Origin: DAOTYX01 sp034434635 | GTDB taxonomy: Bacteria; Chloroflexota; Anaerolineae; B4-G1; DUEL01 | Direction of reading: 5' to 3' | Length of the DNA stretch: 32,706 bases | NCBI GenBank assembly: GCA_034434635.1 | Contig: DAOTYX010000034.1 | Span: 1-32,706 of the forward strand | Part shown: in pieces, positions 22,397 through 29,987 of the stretch | Layout of the letters: the number at the start of each line of letters is the position of its first letter | Numbering within the stretch: the stretch's first letter is position 1 | The notes under the pieces: generated by a model | What the model saw: only the letters and a program-made list of their open reading frames with translations | What the model was told of the DNA's origin: nothing | Databases searched by the model: none | Program-made: the position numbers and the translations under genes

Positions 22397-23053
22397 GTGC
22401 TCTGCGAACTGCACGTCCACACCACCGCCTCCCGCGACAGCCTGCTCACCCCGAAGGAATTGCTGGAGATATGCCAGCGCAAGGGGTTGGAGCGGGTCGC
22501 GATCACAGACCACAACACCATCGCTGCGGCGCTGCATCTGAAGGAGATGGACCCCCAACGGATTATCGTCGGCGAGGAGGTGCGCACCGACCGGGGGGAA
22601 CTGATCGCCTACTTCCTCACCGCCCCGTTGCCCGTGGGCCGATCACCGGAGGAGACCATCGCCGCCGTGCGCGCCCAGGGCGGCGTGGTGGGCGCCTCAC
22701 ATCCACTCGACCGCTTCCGCCACGAGGCGCTGAGGCGAGAGGCTCTGCTGCCGCTGCTGGGTCTGCTGGACTTCCTGGAGGGGCTCAACGCCCGCTGTCT
22801 GCGGCCTGCCGATAACACCGCCGCGCAGGCCCTTGCCCGTCAACATGGCCTGCCGATCACCGCTGGCAGCGACGCCCACTGCGCCTGGGAACTGGGGCGC
22901 GCGGTGATGGATCTCTCGCCCTTCGACAGTCCGGCGTCATTTCTGGAAAGCCTGCGCAGAGGCCAGGTGCGGGGACACACATCACCCTGCTGGGTTCACA
23001 TCCTCTCCACCTACGCCAAGATCGCCTCTCGCCTGCGCTCCGCACCATACTGA
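22397..23053 (+). CDS. PHP-domain metal-dependent phosphoesterase
   Basis: A 218-residue PHP protein. Metal ligands are visible as H6/H8 (LHVHTTASRDS), D38/H39 (ITDHNTI), E60 (VGEEV), H102 (GASHPLDR) and D159/H161 (GSDAHCAWELG). PHP proteins hydrolyse phosphoesters, for example nucleotides, histidinol phosphate or RNA ends. Residues DHNTI and GASHPLDRF fit the small YciV/TrpH-like subgroup. A GTG at 22397, with GGAGG upstream, was chosen because the conserved HVH begins at residue 6; the frame extends upstream but overlaps the permease. It begins 4 nt after the permease stop. Substrate unknown. Confidence 0.88.
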   Translation: MLCELHVHTTASRDSLLTPKELLEICQRKGLERVAITDHNTIAAALHLKEMDPQRIIVGEEVRTDRGELIAYFLTAPLPVGRSPEETIAAVRAQGGVVGASHPLDRFRHEALRREALLPLLGLLDFLEGLNARCLRPADNTAAQALARQHGLPITAGSDAHCAWELGRAVMDLSPFDSPASFLESLRRGQVRGHTSPCWVHILSTYAKIASRLRSAPY

Positions 23054-23070
23054 GTGCAAGGAGGTACAGC

Positions 23071-24078
23071 ATGGAAATCCTCGTCGCCGTGGTCGTGATT
23101 CCTCTCCTGGCCTACGCGCCAATGCTCCTCTATGGCCTGATCTTGTGGTGGTTCGACCGCTACGAGAAAGAACCCCTGGGACTGCTGATCGTCGCCTTTC
23201 TGTGGGGGGCCATCCCGGCAGCGCTCTTCTCGCTCATCGCACAGCTCATCTTCGACATCCCGATCTCCGCCTTCGCCTCCTACGGCGGAGTGGGAGCAGA
23301 CTTCCTCTTCGCCGGGCTGATCGCGCCCATCACCGAGGAGCCGTTCAAGGGCCTGGCGCTGCTCTTGCTGCTGCTCTTCTTCCGCCGCGAGATTGACAGC
23401 CCGCTCGACGGCATCCTCTACGGCGGCCTGGTGGGCTTCGGCTTCGCCGCTACGGAGAACCTGCTGTACTTCCTCGGCGAGTTGGGGTCGAGCGGCCTGG
23501 GCGGTCTGATGGAAATGGCCTTCCTGCGCGCCGTCCTCTTCGGCCTCAACCACGCCCTCTTCACCGGCTGTACCGGGCTGGGCATCGCCCTGGCACGCAC
23601 GTCACCCCGCTGGCCGGTCAAAGTGATCGCGCCGCTGCTGGGCCTCGCCGCAGGGATCACCCTCCACTCCATCCACAATACCGGCGCGACCCTTTCCACA
23701 GGCACCTGCCTGCCCCTGCTGGGCAGCACCATCTCGGATTGGATCGGCGTGCTGGCCCTGGTCGCCATCCTGATCTGGACCTCCAGCCGCGAGCAGAACT
23801 GGATTCGCCGCTACCTGGCCGACGAGGCCCAGGCCGGCTTCATCAGCCGCCCGGATTACTGGATCATCCAGTCCTACTGGCGGCGAGTGGCGCAGCGCAC
23901 ACAGGCCCTGCTGAGCGGGGACTTCGCCCGCTGGCAGCGGCTGGGCAGATACTACCGGCTGGCAACCGAACTGGCCTTCAACAAACATCGCCTGGACACC
24001 CACGGCAGGGAGCAGGATACCCTGCTGCGCGTGGAACAACTGCGGAGAGAGATCTACACACTGCGGCAGCAACTGTAA
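23071..24078 (+). CDS. PrsW-family intramembrane metalloprotease
   Basis: A 335-residue integral membrane protein with about eight helices and a soluble C-terminus of ~100 residues. PrsW motifs seen are the N-terminal WWFDRYEKEP (26-35), TEEPFKG (88-94, the E-E-x-x-K block), GFAATEN (124-130), NHALFTG (160-166) and HSIHN (199-203). These hold the proposed catalytic Glu and His residues. In Bacillus, PrsW clips an anti-sigma factor; substrates elsewhere are unknown. AAGGAGG is well placed before the ATG at 23071. Close spacing behind ABC-SpoIIM and PHP genes suggests co-expression. No anti-sigma factor or sigma factor gene is visible nearby. Confidence 0.88.
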   Translation: MEILVAVVVIPLLAYAPMLLYGLILWWFDRYEKEPLGLLIVAFLWGAIPAALFSLIAQLIFDIPISAFASYGGVGADFLFAGLIAPITEEPFKGLALLLLLLFFRREIDSPLDGILYGGLVGFGFAATENLLYFLGELGSSGLGGLMEMAFLRAVLFGLNHALFTGCTGLGIALARTSPRWPVKVIAPLLGLAAGITLHSIHNTGATLSTGTCLPLLGSTISDWIGVLALVAILIWTSSREQNWIRRYLADEAQAGFISRPDYWIIQSYWRRVAQRTQALLSGDFARWQRLGRYYRLATELAFNKHRLDTHGREQDTLLRVEQLRREIYTLRQQL

Positions 24079-24115
24079 CGCGGGGACACGGAGATGCGGA
24101 GGAGGAGACAGCAGG

Positions 24116-25561
24116 GTGATAACGCCTGAGTGGGTAAAGGACGCGGTTTTCTACCAGATATTCCCGGACCGCTTCGCCCGCAGTGGGCGGGTAGTGCAGC
24201 CGACGAACCTGGAACCGTGGGACAGCCCCCCCACCCCTCTGGGCTTCAAGGGCGGAGACCTGCTGGGTGTGGCAGACCGGTTGGACTACCTCCAGGACCT
24301 GGGCGTCACGGCGATCTACCTCAACCCCATCTTCCAGTCGGCGGCCAATCACCGCTATCACACCCACGACTACTACCACGTGGACCCCATCCTGGGCGGC
24401 GACGCGGCCTTCCACACCCTGGTCGAGGCAGCCCACGCCCGCTCCATCCGCATCGTCCTGGACGGCGTCTTCAACCACGCCAGCCGCGGCTTCTTCCCCT
24501 TCAATCACATCCTGGAGAACGGCCCGGCCTCTCCGTACCTGGACTGGTTCACCGTGCACGGCTTCCCGCTCCACGCCTACGAGACGCGCCGCAAACCCAA
24601 CTACGCCGCATGGTGGGGATTGCGCGCGTTGCCCAAACTGAACACTGATAACCCCCAGGTGCGCGAATTCATCATGCAGGTCGCCGAATACTGGCTGCGC
24701 CAGGGAGCCGACGGCTGGCGACTGGACGTCCCCCTGGAGATCACCACCCCTGGCTTCTGGGAAGAGTTCCGCCAGCGGGTGAAGGGGGTCAACCCCGAAG
24801 CCTATATCGTGGCCGAGATCTGGGAGGAGGCCATCCCCTGGCTTCAGGGCCAACACTTCGACGCGGTGATGAACTACGTCTTCAACCGCGCCGCGTTGGG
24901 CTTCTGCGGCGGTCCGGCCCTCGACACCGCGAAGCGGCCCGGCGGCTTCCGCCTGCGCCCGCTCTCCGGCGCCGGCCTGGCAACCCAGGTCAAGAGGATA
25001 CTCGCCCTCTACCCCTGGGAGGTCACCCTCGTCCAACTGAATCTGCTCAGCAGCCACGACATGCCCCGCTTCCTGACCCTGGTGCGCGGCGACAAACGCC
25101 GCCTGCGGCTGGCGGTGCTCCTCCAGATGACCTTCCCCGGCGCGCCGTGCGTCTACTACGGCGACGAGATCGGCATGGAAGGCGGCGACGACCCCGACTG
25201 CCGGCGCGCCTTTCCCTGGGACGAGCGGGTATGGGATCACGACCTGCGCGATTGGTTCCGCCGCTGTATCGCGCTGCGCCACGCCCATCCCGCCCTGCGC
25301 CGGGGCACGCTGCGCACGCTCCGCGCGGACGCCACCACTTACGCCTTCGTCCGGGAATGGCATGGGGAGGCGGTCTGCGTGGCGCTCAACACCGGCGAAG
25401 AGGAAACCCGCCTCTCCCTCCGCGCGCGCGACGTGGCCCCCGCCGGCGCTCCGTTGCGTGACCTGCTCTCCGGCCGCACCTGGCCGCTGACGGACAGAAA
25501 CCTGCATCTCACCCTGCCCCCTCTCTCCGGCGTCGTGCTGGCCGCCACAGCGGGACCGTGA
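24116..25561 (+). CDS. Alpha-amylase family GH13 glycosidase (cyclomaltodextrinase/neopullulanase-like)
   Basis: A 481-residue GH13 enzyme. It begins almost directly with the barrel, MITPEWVKDAVFYQIFPDRFARSG, with no N-terminal CBM34 domain that maltogenic amylases carry. Conserved regions are DGVFNHASRGFFPF (116-129), GADGWRLDVP with nucleophile Asp204, VAEIWEE with acid/base Glu234, and LSSHDMPRF with Asp315. The C-terminal ~85 residues form the beta-sandwich C domain. There is no signal peptide, so it acts in the cytoplasm on maltodextrins or similar alpha-glucans. The GTG at 24116 has GGAGGAGG further upstream. Its stop is 1 nt before the glycosyltransferase start. Whether its substrate links to the envelope genes next door is unknown. 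Confidence 0.93.
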   Translation: MITPEWVKDAVFYQIFPDRFARSGRVVQPTNLEPWDSPPTPLGFKGGDLLGVADRLDYLQDLGVTAIYLNPIFQSAANHRYHTHDYYHVDPILGGDAAFHTLVEAAHARSIRIVLDGVFNHASRGFFPFNHILENGPASPYLDWFTVHGFPLHAYETRRKPNYAAWWGLRALPKLNTDNPQVREFIMQVAEYWLRQGADGWRLDVPLEITTPGFWEEFRQRVKGVNPEAYIVAEIWEEAIPWLQGQHFDAVMNYVFNRAALGFCGGPALDTAKRPGGFRLRPLSGAGLATQVKRILALYPWEVTLVQLNLLSSHDMPRFLTLVRGDKRRLRLAVLLQMTFPGAPCVYYGDEIGMEGGDDPDCRRAFPWDERVWDHDLRDWFRRCIALRHAHPALRRGTLRTLRADATTYAFVREWHGEAVCVALNTGEEETRLSLRARDVAPAGAPLRDLLSGRTWPLTDRNLHLTLPPLSGVVLAATAGP

Positions 25562-25562
25562 A

Positions 25563-28391
25563 ATGGCCGTCTCCTCCCACCCTCCGCGCTGGCTCACGAC
25601 GACGCTCCTCTGCCTGAGCCTGGCCGTCGCCGCGGGGCTGCGGCTCTACCGCCTGCCGGCGCTGCCGCTGGGGTTGCACTACGACGAGGCGGCCAACGTC
25701 ATCCTGGCGGCACGGATCGCCCGCGGTGAGGCGTGCCCCGTCTTCATCCCCTCCTATACCGGCAAAGAGGTGTTGTTCTTCTACTGGGCCGCCGCGTGGA
25801 TGCGCCTGCTGGGCGAGGGCGTGCTGGCCTTGCGACTCACCAGCGCTGTGGCGGGACTGTGCACCGTCGCCGCCAGCGCCTGGTCGGCTTACGAACTCCT
25901 GCACCGCCGCCGTGACGCAGCGTGGCTGGGCGCGCTGACCGCCGCCTTCGTCGCCACCTCCTTCTGGCACCTGCTGCTCAGTCGCTACGGCTTCCGCGCC
26001 GTCACCCAACCGCTGCTGCAGGCGCTCACCGTGGCGGCGCTGTGGCGCGGCCTGCGGCTGGAGCGGCGCGGCTGGCTGCTGCTGGCCGGCGTCCTGTGCG
26101 GCGCGACCGCCTACACCTACCTGGCCGCCCGCGCCTTCCCCTTGCCGCTCGGCCTGGCCCTGCTGACGCTCCTCCTGGCCGACCGCGGCCAGCGCCGCGC
26201 CCGGCTGGGTCAACTGGGGCTGTTCCTGGCCGCCGCGGCAGGCACGGTGGCCCCGCTGGCTGCCTACTTCGCCACCCATCCGGCAGCGCTGACTACGCGA
26301 ATGAGCCAGGTGGCCGCCTCCTCCTGGAGTGAAGCCTGGGCCGGCTTCCGCGCCTGCCTGGGGATGTTCTTCCTGCGCGGCGACCCCTACATCCGCTTCA
26401 ACCTGCCCGGCCTGCCCCTGCTCGACCCCTTCACGGCGGCGCTGTTCGGGCTGGGCGTCATCCTGGTAATGGTCGGCATCGCACGGGCCCCGCTCTCCCA
26501 CCCCTCTGGAGAGCGGTCCTCCTCCCTGCATCTGGCGGCCCTGGTCTTCCTTCTCGCCGTCCTGCCCACGATGCTCCTGCCCAGCGCCCTGGCCACCGGC
26601 GACATCACCCCCAGCAACCTGCGCGCCGTCGGCCTGCTGCCCTTCCTGTACATCCTCCCGGCCCTGGCGCTGGCCCGGATCGCCGGCTACCTCTCCCGTC
26701 TCGCGCCCCGCGCGCGCCGCGCCCTCTACCTGCTCCTCGCCCTCCCCCCCTTCCTCCTCACCCCCCTTACCGCCGCGCGCTACTTCCGGGACTGGGCGAC
26801 CTCCGCCGCGCTCTACGACACCACAGATGGCGACATGGCCGACGTCGCTGCTTACCTCAACCAGAGCGACCTGAGCGGCGTCACCCCCTACGTGGCCAGC
26901 ATCCACTACCGCCACCCCACCCTGGCTGCGCTGGCCGACGACTACCCGACCCTGCGCTGGCTCACCGGCGGAGAGACGGTGGTGCTGCCGGCAAGCGGCG
27001 ACGGCCTGCTCCTCCTGCCCCGCTCCGCCGACGGCGCGCTGAACTGGCTGGGCAGGGTGCTGCCGGACCTGCCGTTGCTGGCTGCGCCCCTCGCCCCCGA
27101 CGGCGCGCCCGCCTTCCGCGCCTACCGCCTGCCCGCTGGTACCGTCGTCACGCCCACCCACCCCCTCAGCGCCAACTTCGGCGGCGCGGCAACGCTCCTG
27201 GGGTACGACCTGCTCTCCCCGCCCCGCTCCGGCGGCACGGTCGAAGCGCTGCTCTACTGGCGCGTCACTGCCCGCCCGGAACCCGGCGACCTCATGCCAG
27301 CGGTACGCCTGGCCGACCCGTGGGGCGGGTGGTGGGGAGAGACCCGTCCCTTCCACTATCCGGCAGAGCAATGGACCCCCGGCGAGGTCGTGATGGACCA
27401 CCTCTCCATACCGGTGGCTCCCGGCGCGCCGCCGGGGACGTACTACCTCCAGTTCGGCTTCTATGCCTCCTCCACCGGTGCCTCGTTGCCGCTCCTGGAT
27501 GCCACTGGCGGCTTTGCCGGCACGGTCGCCAGCCTTCCTGTCACCCTGACCTGGGCCGCCGCACCACCCGACCCCACGGACCTCGGCATCCGCCGGCGGC
27601 TCGACCTCACCACTCCCTTCGGCGTGGCCCTGCTGGGGGCCAACCTGGACACGACGGAGGTCCGCCCCGGCGAGCGGCTCTACCTGACCCTCTTCTGGCA
27701 GGCCGACCGCGTCCCAGACCCCCTGACCGTGCGCCTCAGCCTGGGCGGGGTCACACTGACCGAAGGGGCGCCTGTCCACGACACGCTCCCCACCCCCCTC
27801 TGGCCCGCCAGCGCGCTCGTCGCCGACCGTTACGACCCGCGCCTGCCGCGCGACGCGGCACCAGGCGACTTCCCGCTGCTCCTGACGCTGCTAGATGCGG
27901 GCGGACAGCCGCTGCTGGAGACCAGCCTGGGCCAGGTGACCGTGCAGGCGACGGAGCGAAACTTCACGCCGCCACCCCTCACCTATCCCGTAGGGGTGCC
28001 CCTGGGAGGGTTGGTGGAGTTGGTGGGCTACGACCTGGAGCCAGCGCAACCGGTGGCGGGCGCGCCGCTCACGGTGACCCTCTACTGGCAGGCGCTGACG
28101 GAGACAGAGACCTCCTTCACGGTCTTCACCCACCTGCTGGACAGCAACGGGATGACCGTGGCGCAGCACGACGGGCTGCCGGCGGGCGGCGGCTACCCCA
28201 CCCCGCTGTGGGTCGCTGGCGAGGTGGTGGCCGACGCGCACCGTCTCGACCTGCCGGCAGGGCTGCCGCCGGGCACCTACACGCTGGAGGTGGGCCTCTA
28301 TCGGGCAGAAGACGGCACCCGTCTGGCCGTACCCGGTTCGCCCGACGGGGCAGTGCGCTTTTCCCTGACCGTGCAGGCCGCCGGAGCATGA
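25563..28391 (+). CDS. GT39-like (ArnT/PMT type) membrane glycosyltransferase with three C-terminal beta domains
   Basis: A 942-residue membrane protein. The N-terminal half (about 1-410) has many helices with the GT-C signature in the first outer loop, GLHYDEAANVILAARI with catalytic-type Asp41-Glu42, and YTGKEVLFFY further on. These enzymes use polyprenyl-phosphate sugars as donors. The C-terminal half holds three related beta-sandwich repeats of about 110-140 residues (approximately 540-640, 685-790 and 815-935), each opening L(L)G(Y)(D/N)L and containing LYWxA/LFWQA and (L)PPGTY-type strands. The second copy is more divergent. The repeats could bind sugar. ATG 25563 follows the amylase stop by 1 nt; no strong ribosome-binding site. 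Overlaps MurJ by 4 nt. Confidence 0.88.
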   Translation: MAVSSHPPRWLTTTLLCLSLAVAAGLRLYRLPALPLGLHYDEAANVILAARIARGEACPVFIPSYTGKEVLFFYWAAAWMRLLGEGVLALRLTSAVAGLCTVAASAWSAYELLHRRRDAAWLGALTAAFVATSFWHLLLSRYGFRAVTQPLLQALTVAALWRGLRLERRGWLLLAGVLCGATAYTYLAARAFPLPLGLALLTLLLADRGQRRARLGQLGLFLAAAAGTVAPLAAYFATHPAALTTRMSQVAASSWSEAWAGFRACLGMFFLRGDPYIRFNLPGLPLLDPFTAALFGLGVILVMVGIARAPLSHPSGERSSSLHLAALVFLLAVLPTMLLPSALATGDITPSNLRAVGLLPFLYILPALALARIAGYLSRLAPRARRALYLLLALPPFLLTPLTAARYFRDWATSAALYDTTDGDMADVAAYLNQSDLSGVTPYVASIHYRHPTLAALADDYPTLRWLTGGETVVLPASGDGLLLLPRSADGALNWLGRVLPDLPLLAAPLAPDGAPAFRAYRLPAGTVVTPTHPLSANFGGAATLLGYDLLSPPRSGGTVEALLYWRVTARPEPGDLMPAVRLADPWGGWWGETRPFHYPAEQWTPGEVVMDHLSIPVAPGAPPGTYYLQFGFYASSTGASLPLLDATGGFAGTVASLPVTLTWAAAPPDPTDLGIRRRLDLTTPFGVALLGANLDTTEVRPGERLYLTLFWQADRVPDPLTVRLSLGGVTLTEGAPVHDTLPTPLWPASALVADRYDPRLPRDAAPGDFPLLLTLLDAGGQPLLETSLGQVTVQATERNFTPPPLTYPVGVPLGGLVELVGYDLEPAQPVAGAPLTVTLYWQALTETETSFTVFTHLLDSNGMTVAQHDGLPAGGGYPTPLWVAGEVVADAHRLDLPAGLPPGTYTLEVGLYRAEDGTRLAVPGSPDGAVRFSLTVQAAGA

Positions 28392-29956
28392 GCACCCCGC
28401 CCTCCCACTCCGAAGCCAGGGGTTCCGCCCACGTTGCCCGTTCGGCGGTGCTGGTGGCGCTGCTCTTCGCCGCCGACAAACTGCTGGCCGTGCTGCGCGA
28501 CGCCGCCATCGGGCGCGCTTTCGGCGCTTCCGCGGAACTGGATGCCTACTACGCCGCCTTCGAGTTGCCCGACCTGCTGTTCACGGTAGTCGCCGGCAGC
28601 GCGCTGGCCACTGCCCTCATTCCCGTCCTCTCCGCCCTGCTGGCCCGCGACGACCGGGAGGGAGCCTGGCGGCTGGTGTCGGCGGTGGTCAACCTGGCGC
28701 TGCTGATCGTGGCCGCGGTCAGCGTCGTCGCCGCCATCTTCGCCCCGCAGGTCATCCGCGCCGTCGCCCCGGGGTTCGACCCGTACCGCACGGCGCTGGC
28801 CGTGCGGCTGATGCGCCTGGTGTTGCTGCAGACGCTCCTCTCCAGCCTCAGCGGCATCGCCATGAGCGTCCTGCAGGCCCATCAGCACTTCCTGCTGCCC
28901 GCCGCCGCGCCGCTGGCCTACACCATGGGCCGCATCGTCGGCGCGCTGTGGCTGGCGCCACACTGGGGCATCTTCGGGCTGGCATGGGGCGGGCTTCTGG
29001 GGACGGTGGGCCATATCCTGATCCAGGTGCCCGGACTGATCCGCTACGGCGTCCGGTGGCGGCCCACACTCCGGCATGCCGATCTGGGGGAGGTGCTGCG
29101 GCTGATGCTGCCGCGGGCCTTGGGACTGGGGGCCACGTACCTGAACTTCGTCCTGCCCACCTTCCTCGGCTCACGGCTGGCGGAGGGGGCCATCTCCGCC
29201 TACGAATATGGCTGGCGGCTGATGCAGTTCCCGGAGACGATCATCGGCACGGCGCTGGGACTGACCGTCTTCCCGACGCTGGCGGAGCGGGCCAACGCAG
29301 GAGACACAGCGGGGTTGCGCCGCACGGCGGGCTGGGCGCTGCGGCTGGTGCTGGCGCTGGCGGTCCCGGCGGCGGCGGGGCTGGTGCTGCTGGGCCGTCC
29401 GCTGACCGCACTCTTCTTCCAGCGCGGCGCGTTCGACGCGGCTGCCACGGAACGGGTTTACTGGGGATTGCAGTTCTTCGCCGTGGGACTGGTCAGCCAC
29501 GCCGCGCTGGAGGTGGTCAGCCGGCTGTTCTACGCCCGGCGGGATATGTGGACGCCGCTCTGGGCGGCGCTGGCCGGACTGGCGGTCAACGCCGGGCTGG
29601 GCTGGGTATTCCTCGGCCCATTGGCCCACGGCGGCATCGCCCTGGCCAACGGCCTGGGGGCCGGCCTGCAGGTGGTGCTGCTGCTGGCCGTGGCCGGCGC
29701 CAGGCTGGGCGGGATCGAAGGGCGGGCGCTGGTCACGTCGCTGGCGCGCACGCTGGTCGCCACCGGTGCGCTGGCCGCGGGCGTGCTGGCCGTCCGCCTG
29801 GCGTTGCCCACAACGGGCCTGCCGGGCACGCTGCTGGCTCTGATCGCCGGCGCCGCCGCCTACCTGCTGGCCGCGGTGGCGGTGCGACAGGAGGAGATCA
29901 CTTCACTGCCACGGCTGTTGATGGCACGGAGACGCGAAGACATAGAGACGCGGTGA
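28388..29956 (+). CDS. murJ: MurJ-type lipid II flippase
   Basis: A 522-residue MOP-superfamily protein with about 14 helices. N-terminal landmarks are KLLAVLRDAAIGRAFGASAELDAYYAAFELPDLLF, the conserved MurJ opening, and GSALATALIPVLSALLA. The later YEYGWRLMQFPETIIGTALGLTVFPTLAE stretch and FFQRGAFD are further MurJ signatures. It would move lipid-linked precursors from the inner to the outer face of the membrane for penicillin-binding proteins, one of which is encoded at 7820-10831. The ATG overlaps the GT39 stop (ATGA). The last residues MARRREDIETR are encoded by a GC-rich hairpin, so the C-terminus has probably been extended by repeat sequence. A role for another lipid-linked glycan is possible because of the GT39 neighbour. 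Confidence 0.92.
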   Translation: MSTPPSHSEARGSAHVARSAVLVALLFAADKLLAVLRDAAIGRAFGASAELDAYYAAFELPDLLFTVVAGSALATALIPVLSALLARDDREGAWRLVSAVVNLALLIVAAVSVVAAIFAPQVIRAVAPGFDPYRTALAVRLMRLVLLQTLLSSLSGIAMSVLQAHQHFLLPAAAPLAYTMGRIVGALWLAPHWGIFGLAWGGLLGTVGHILIQVPGLIRYGVRWRPTLRHADLGEVLRLMLPRALGLGATYLNFVLPTFLGSRLAEGAISAYEYGWRLMQFPETIIGTALGLTVFPTLAERANAGDTAGLRRTAGWALRLVLALAVPAAAGLVLLGRPLTALFFQRGAFDAAATERVYWGLQFFAVGLVSHAALEVVSRLFYARRDMWTPLWAALAGLAVNAGLGWVFLGPLAHGGIALANGLGAGLQVVLLLAVAGARLGGIEGRALVTSLARTLVATGALAAGVLAVRLALPTTGLPGTLLALIAGAAAYLLAAVAVRQEEITSLPRLLMARRREDIETR

Positions 29957-29979
29957 CGCGGGGAGGCAGCGTCTCCGTG
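29925..29979. terminator. Hairpin across the murJ stop, between convergent genes
   Basis: CACGGAGACGC (29925-29935) pairs perfectly with GCGTCTCCGTG (29969-29979), an 11-bp stem spanning the murJ stop codon (29954-29956). No T-tract follows on either strand, so the terminator call rests on position between the convergent murJ and glycosidase genes. Confidence 0.45.
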
Positions 29980-29987
29980 TCTCACGT

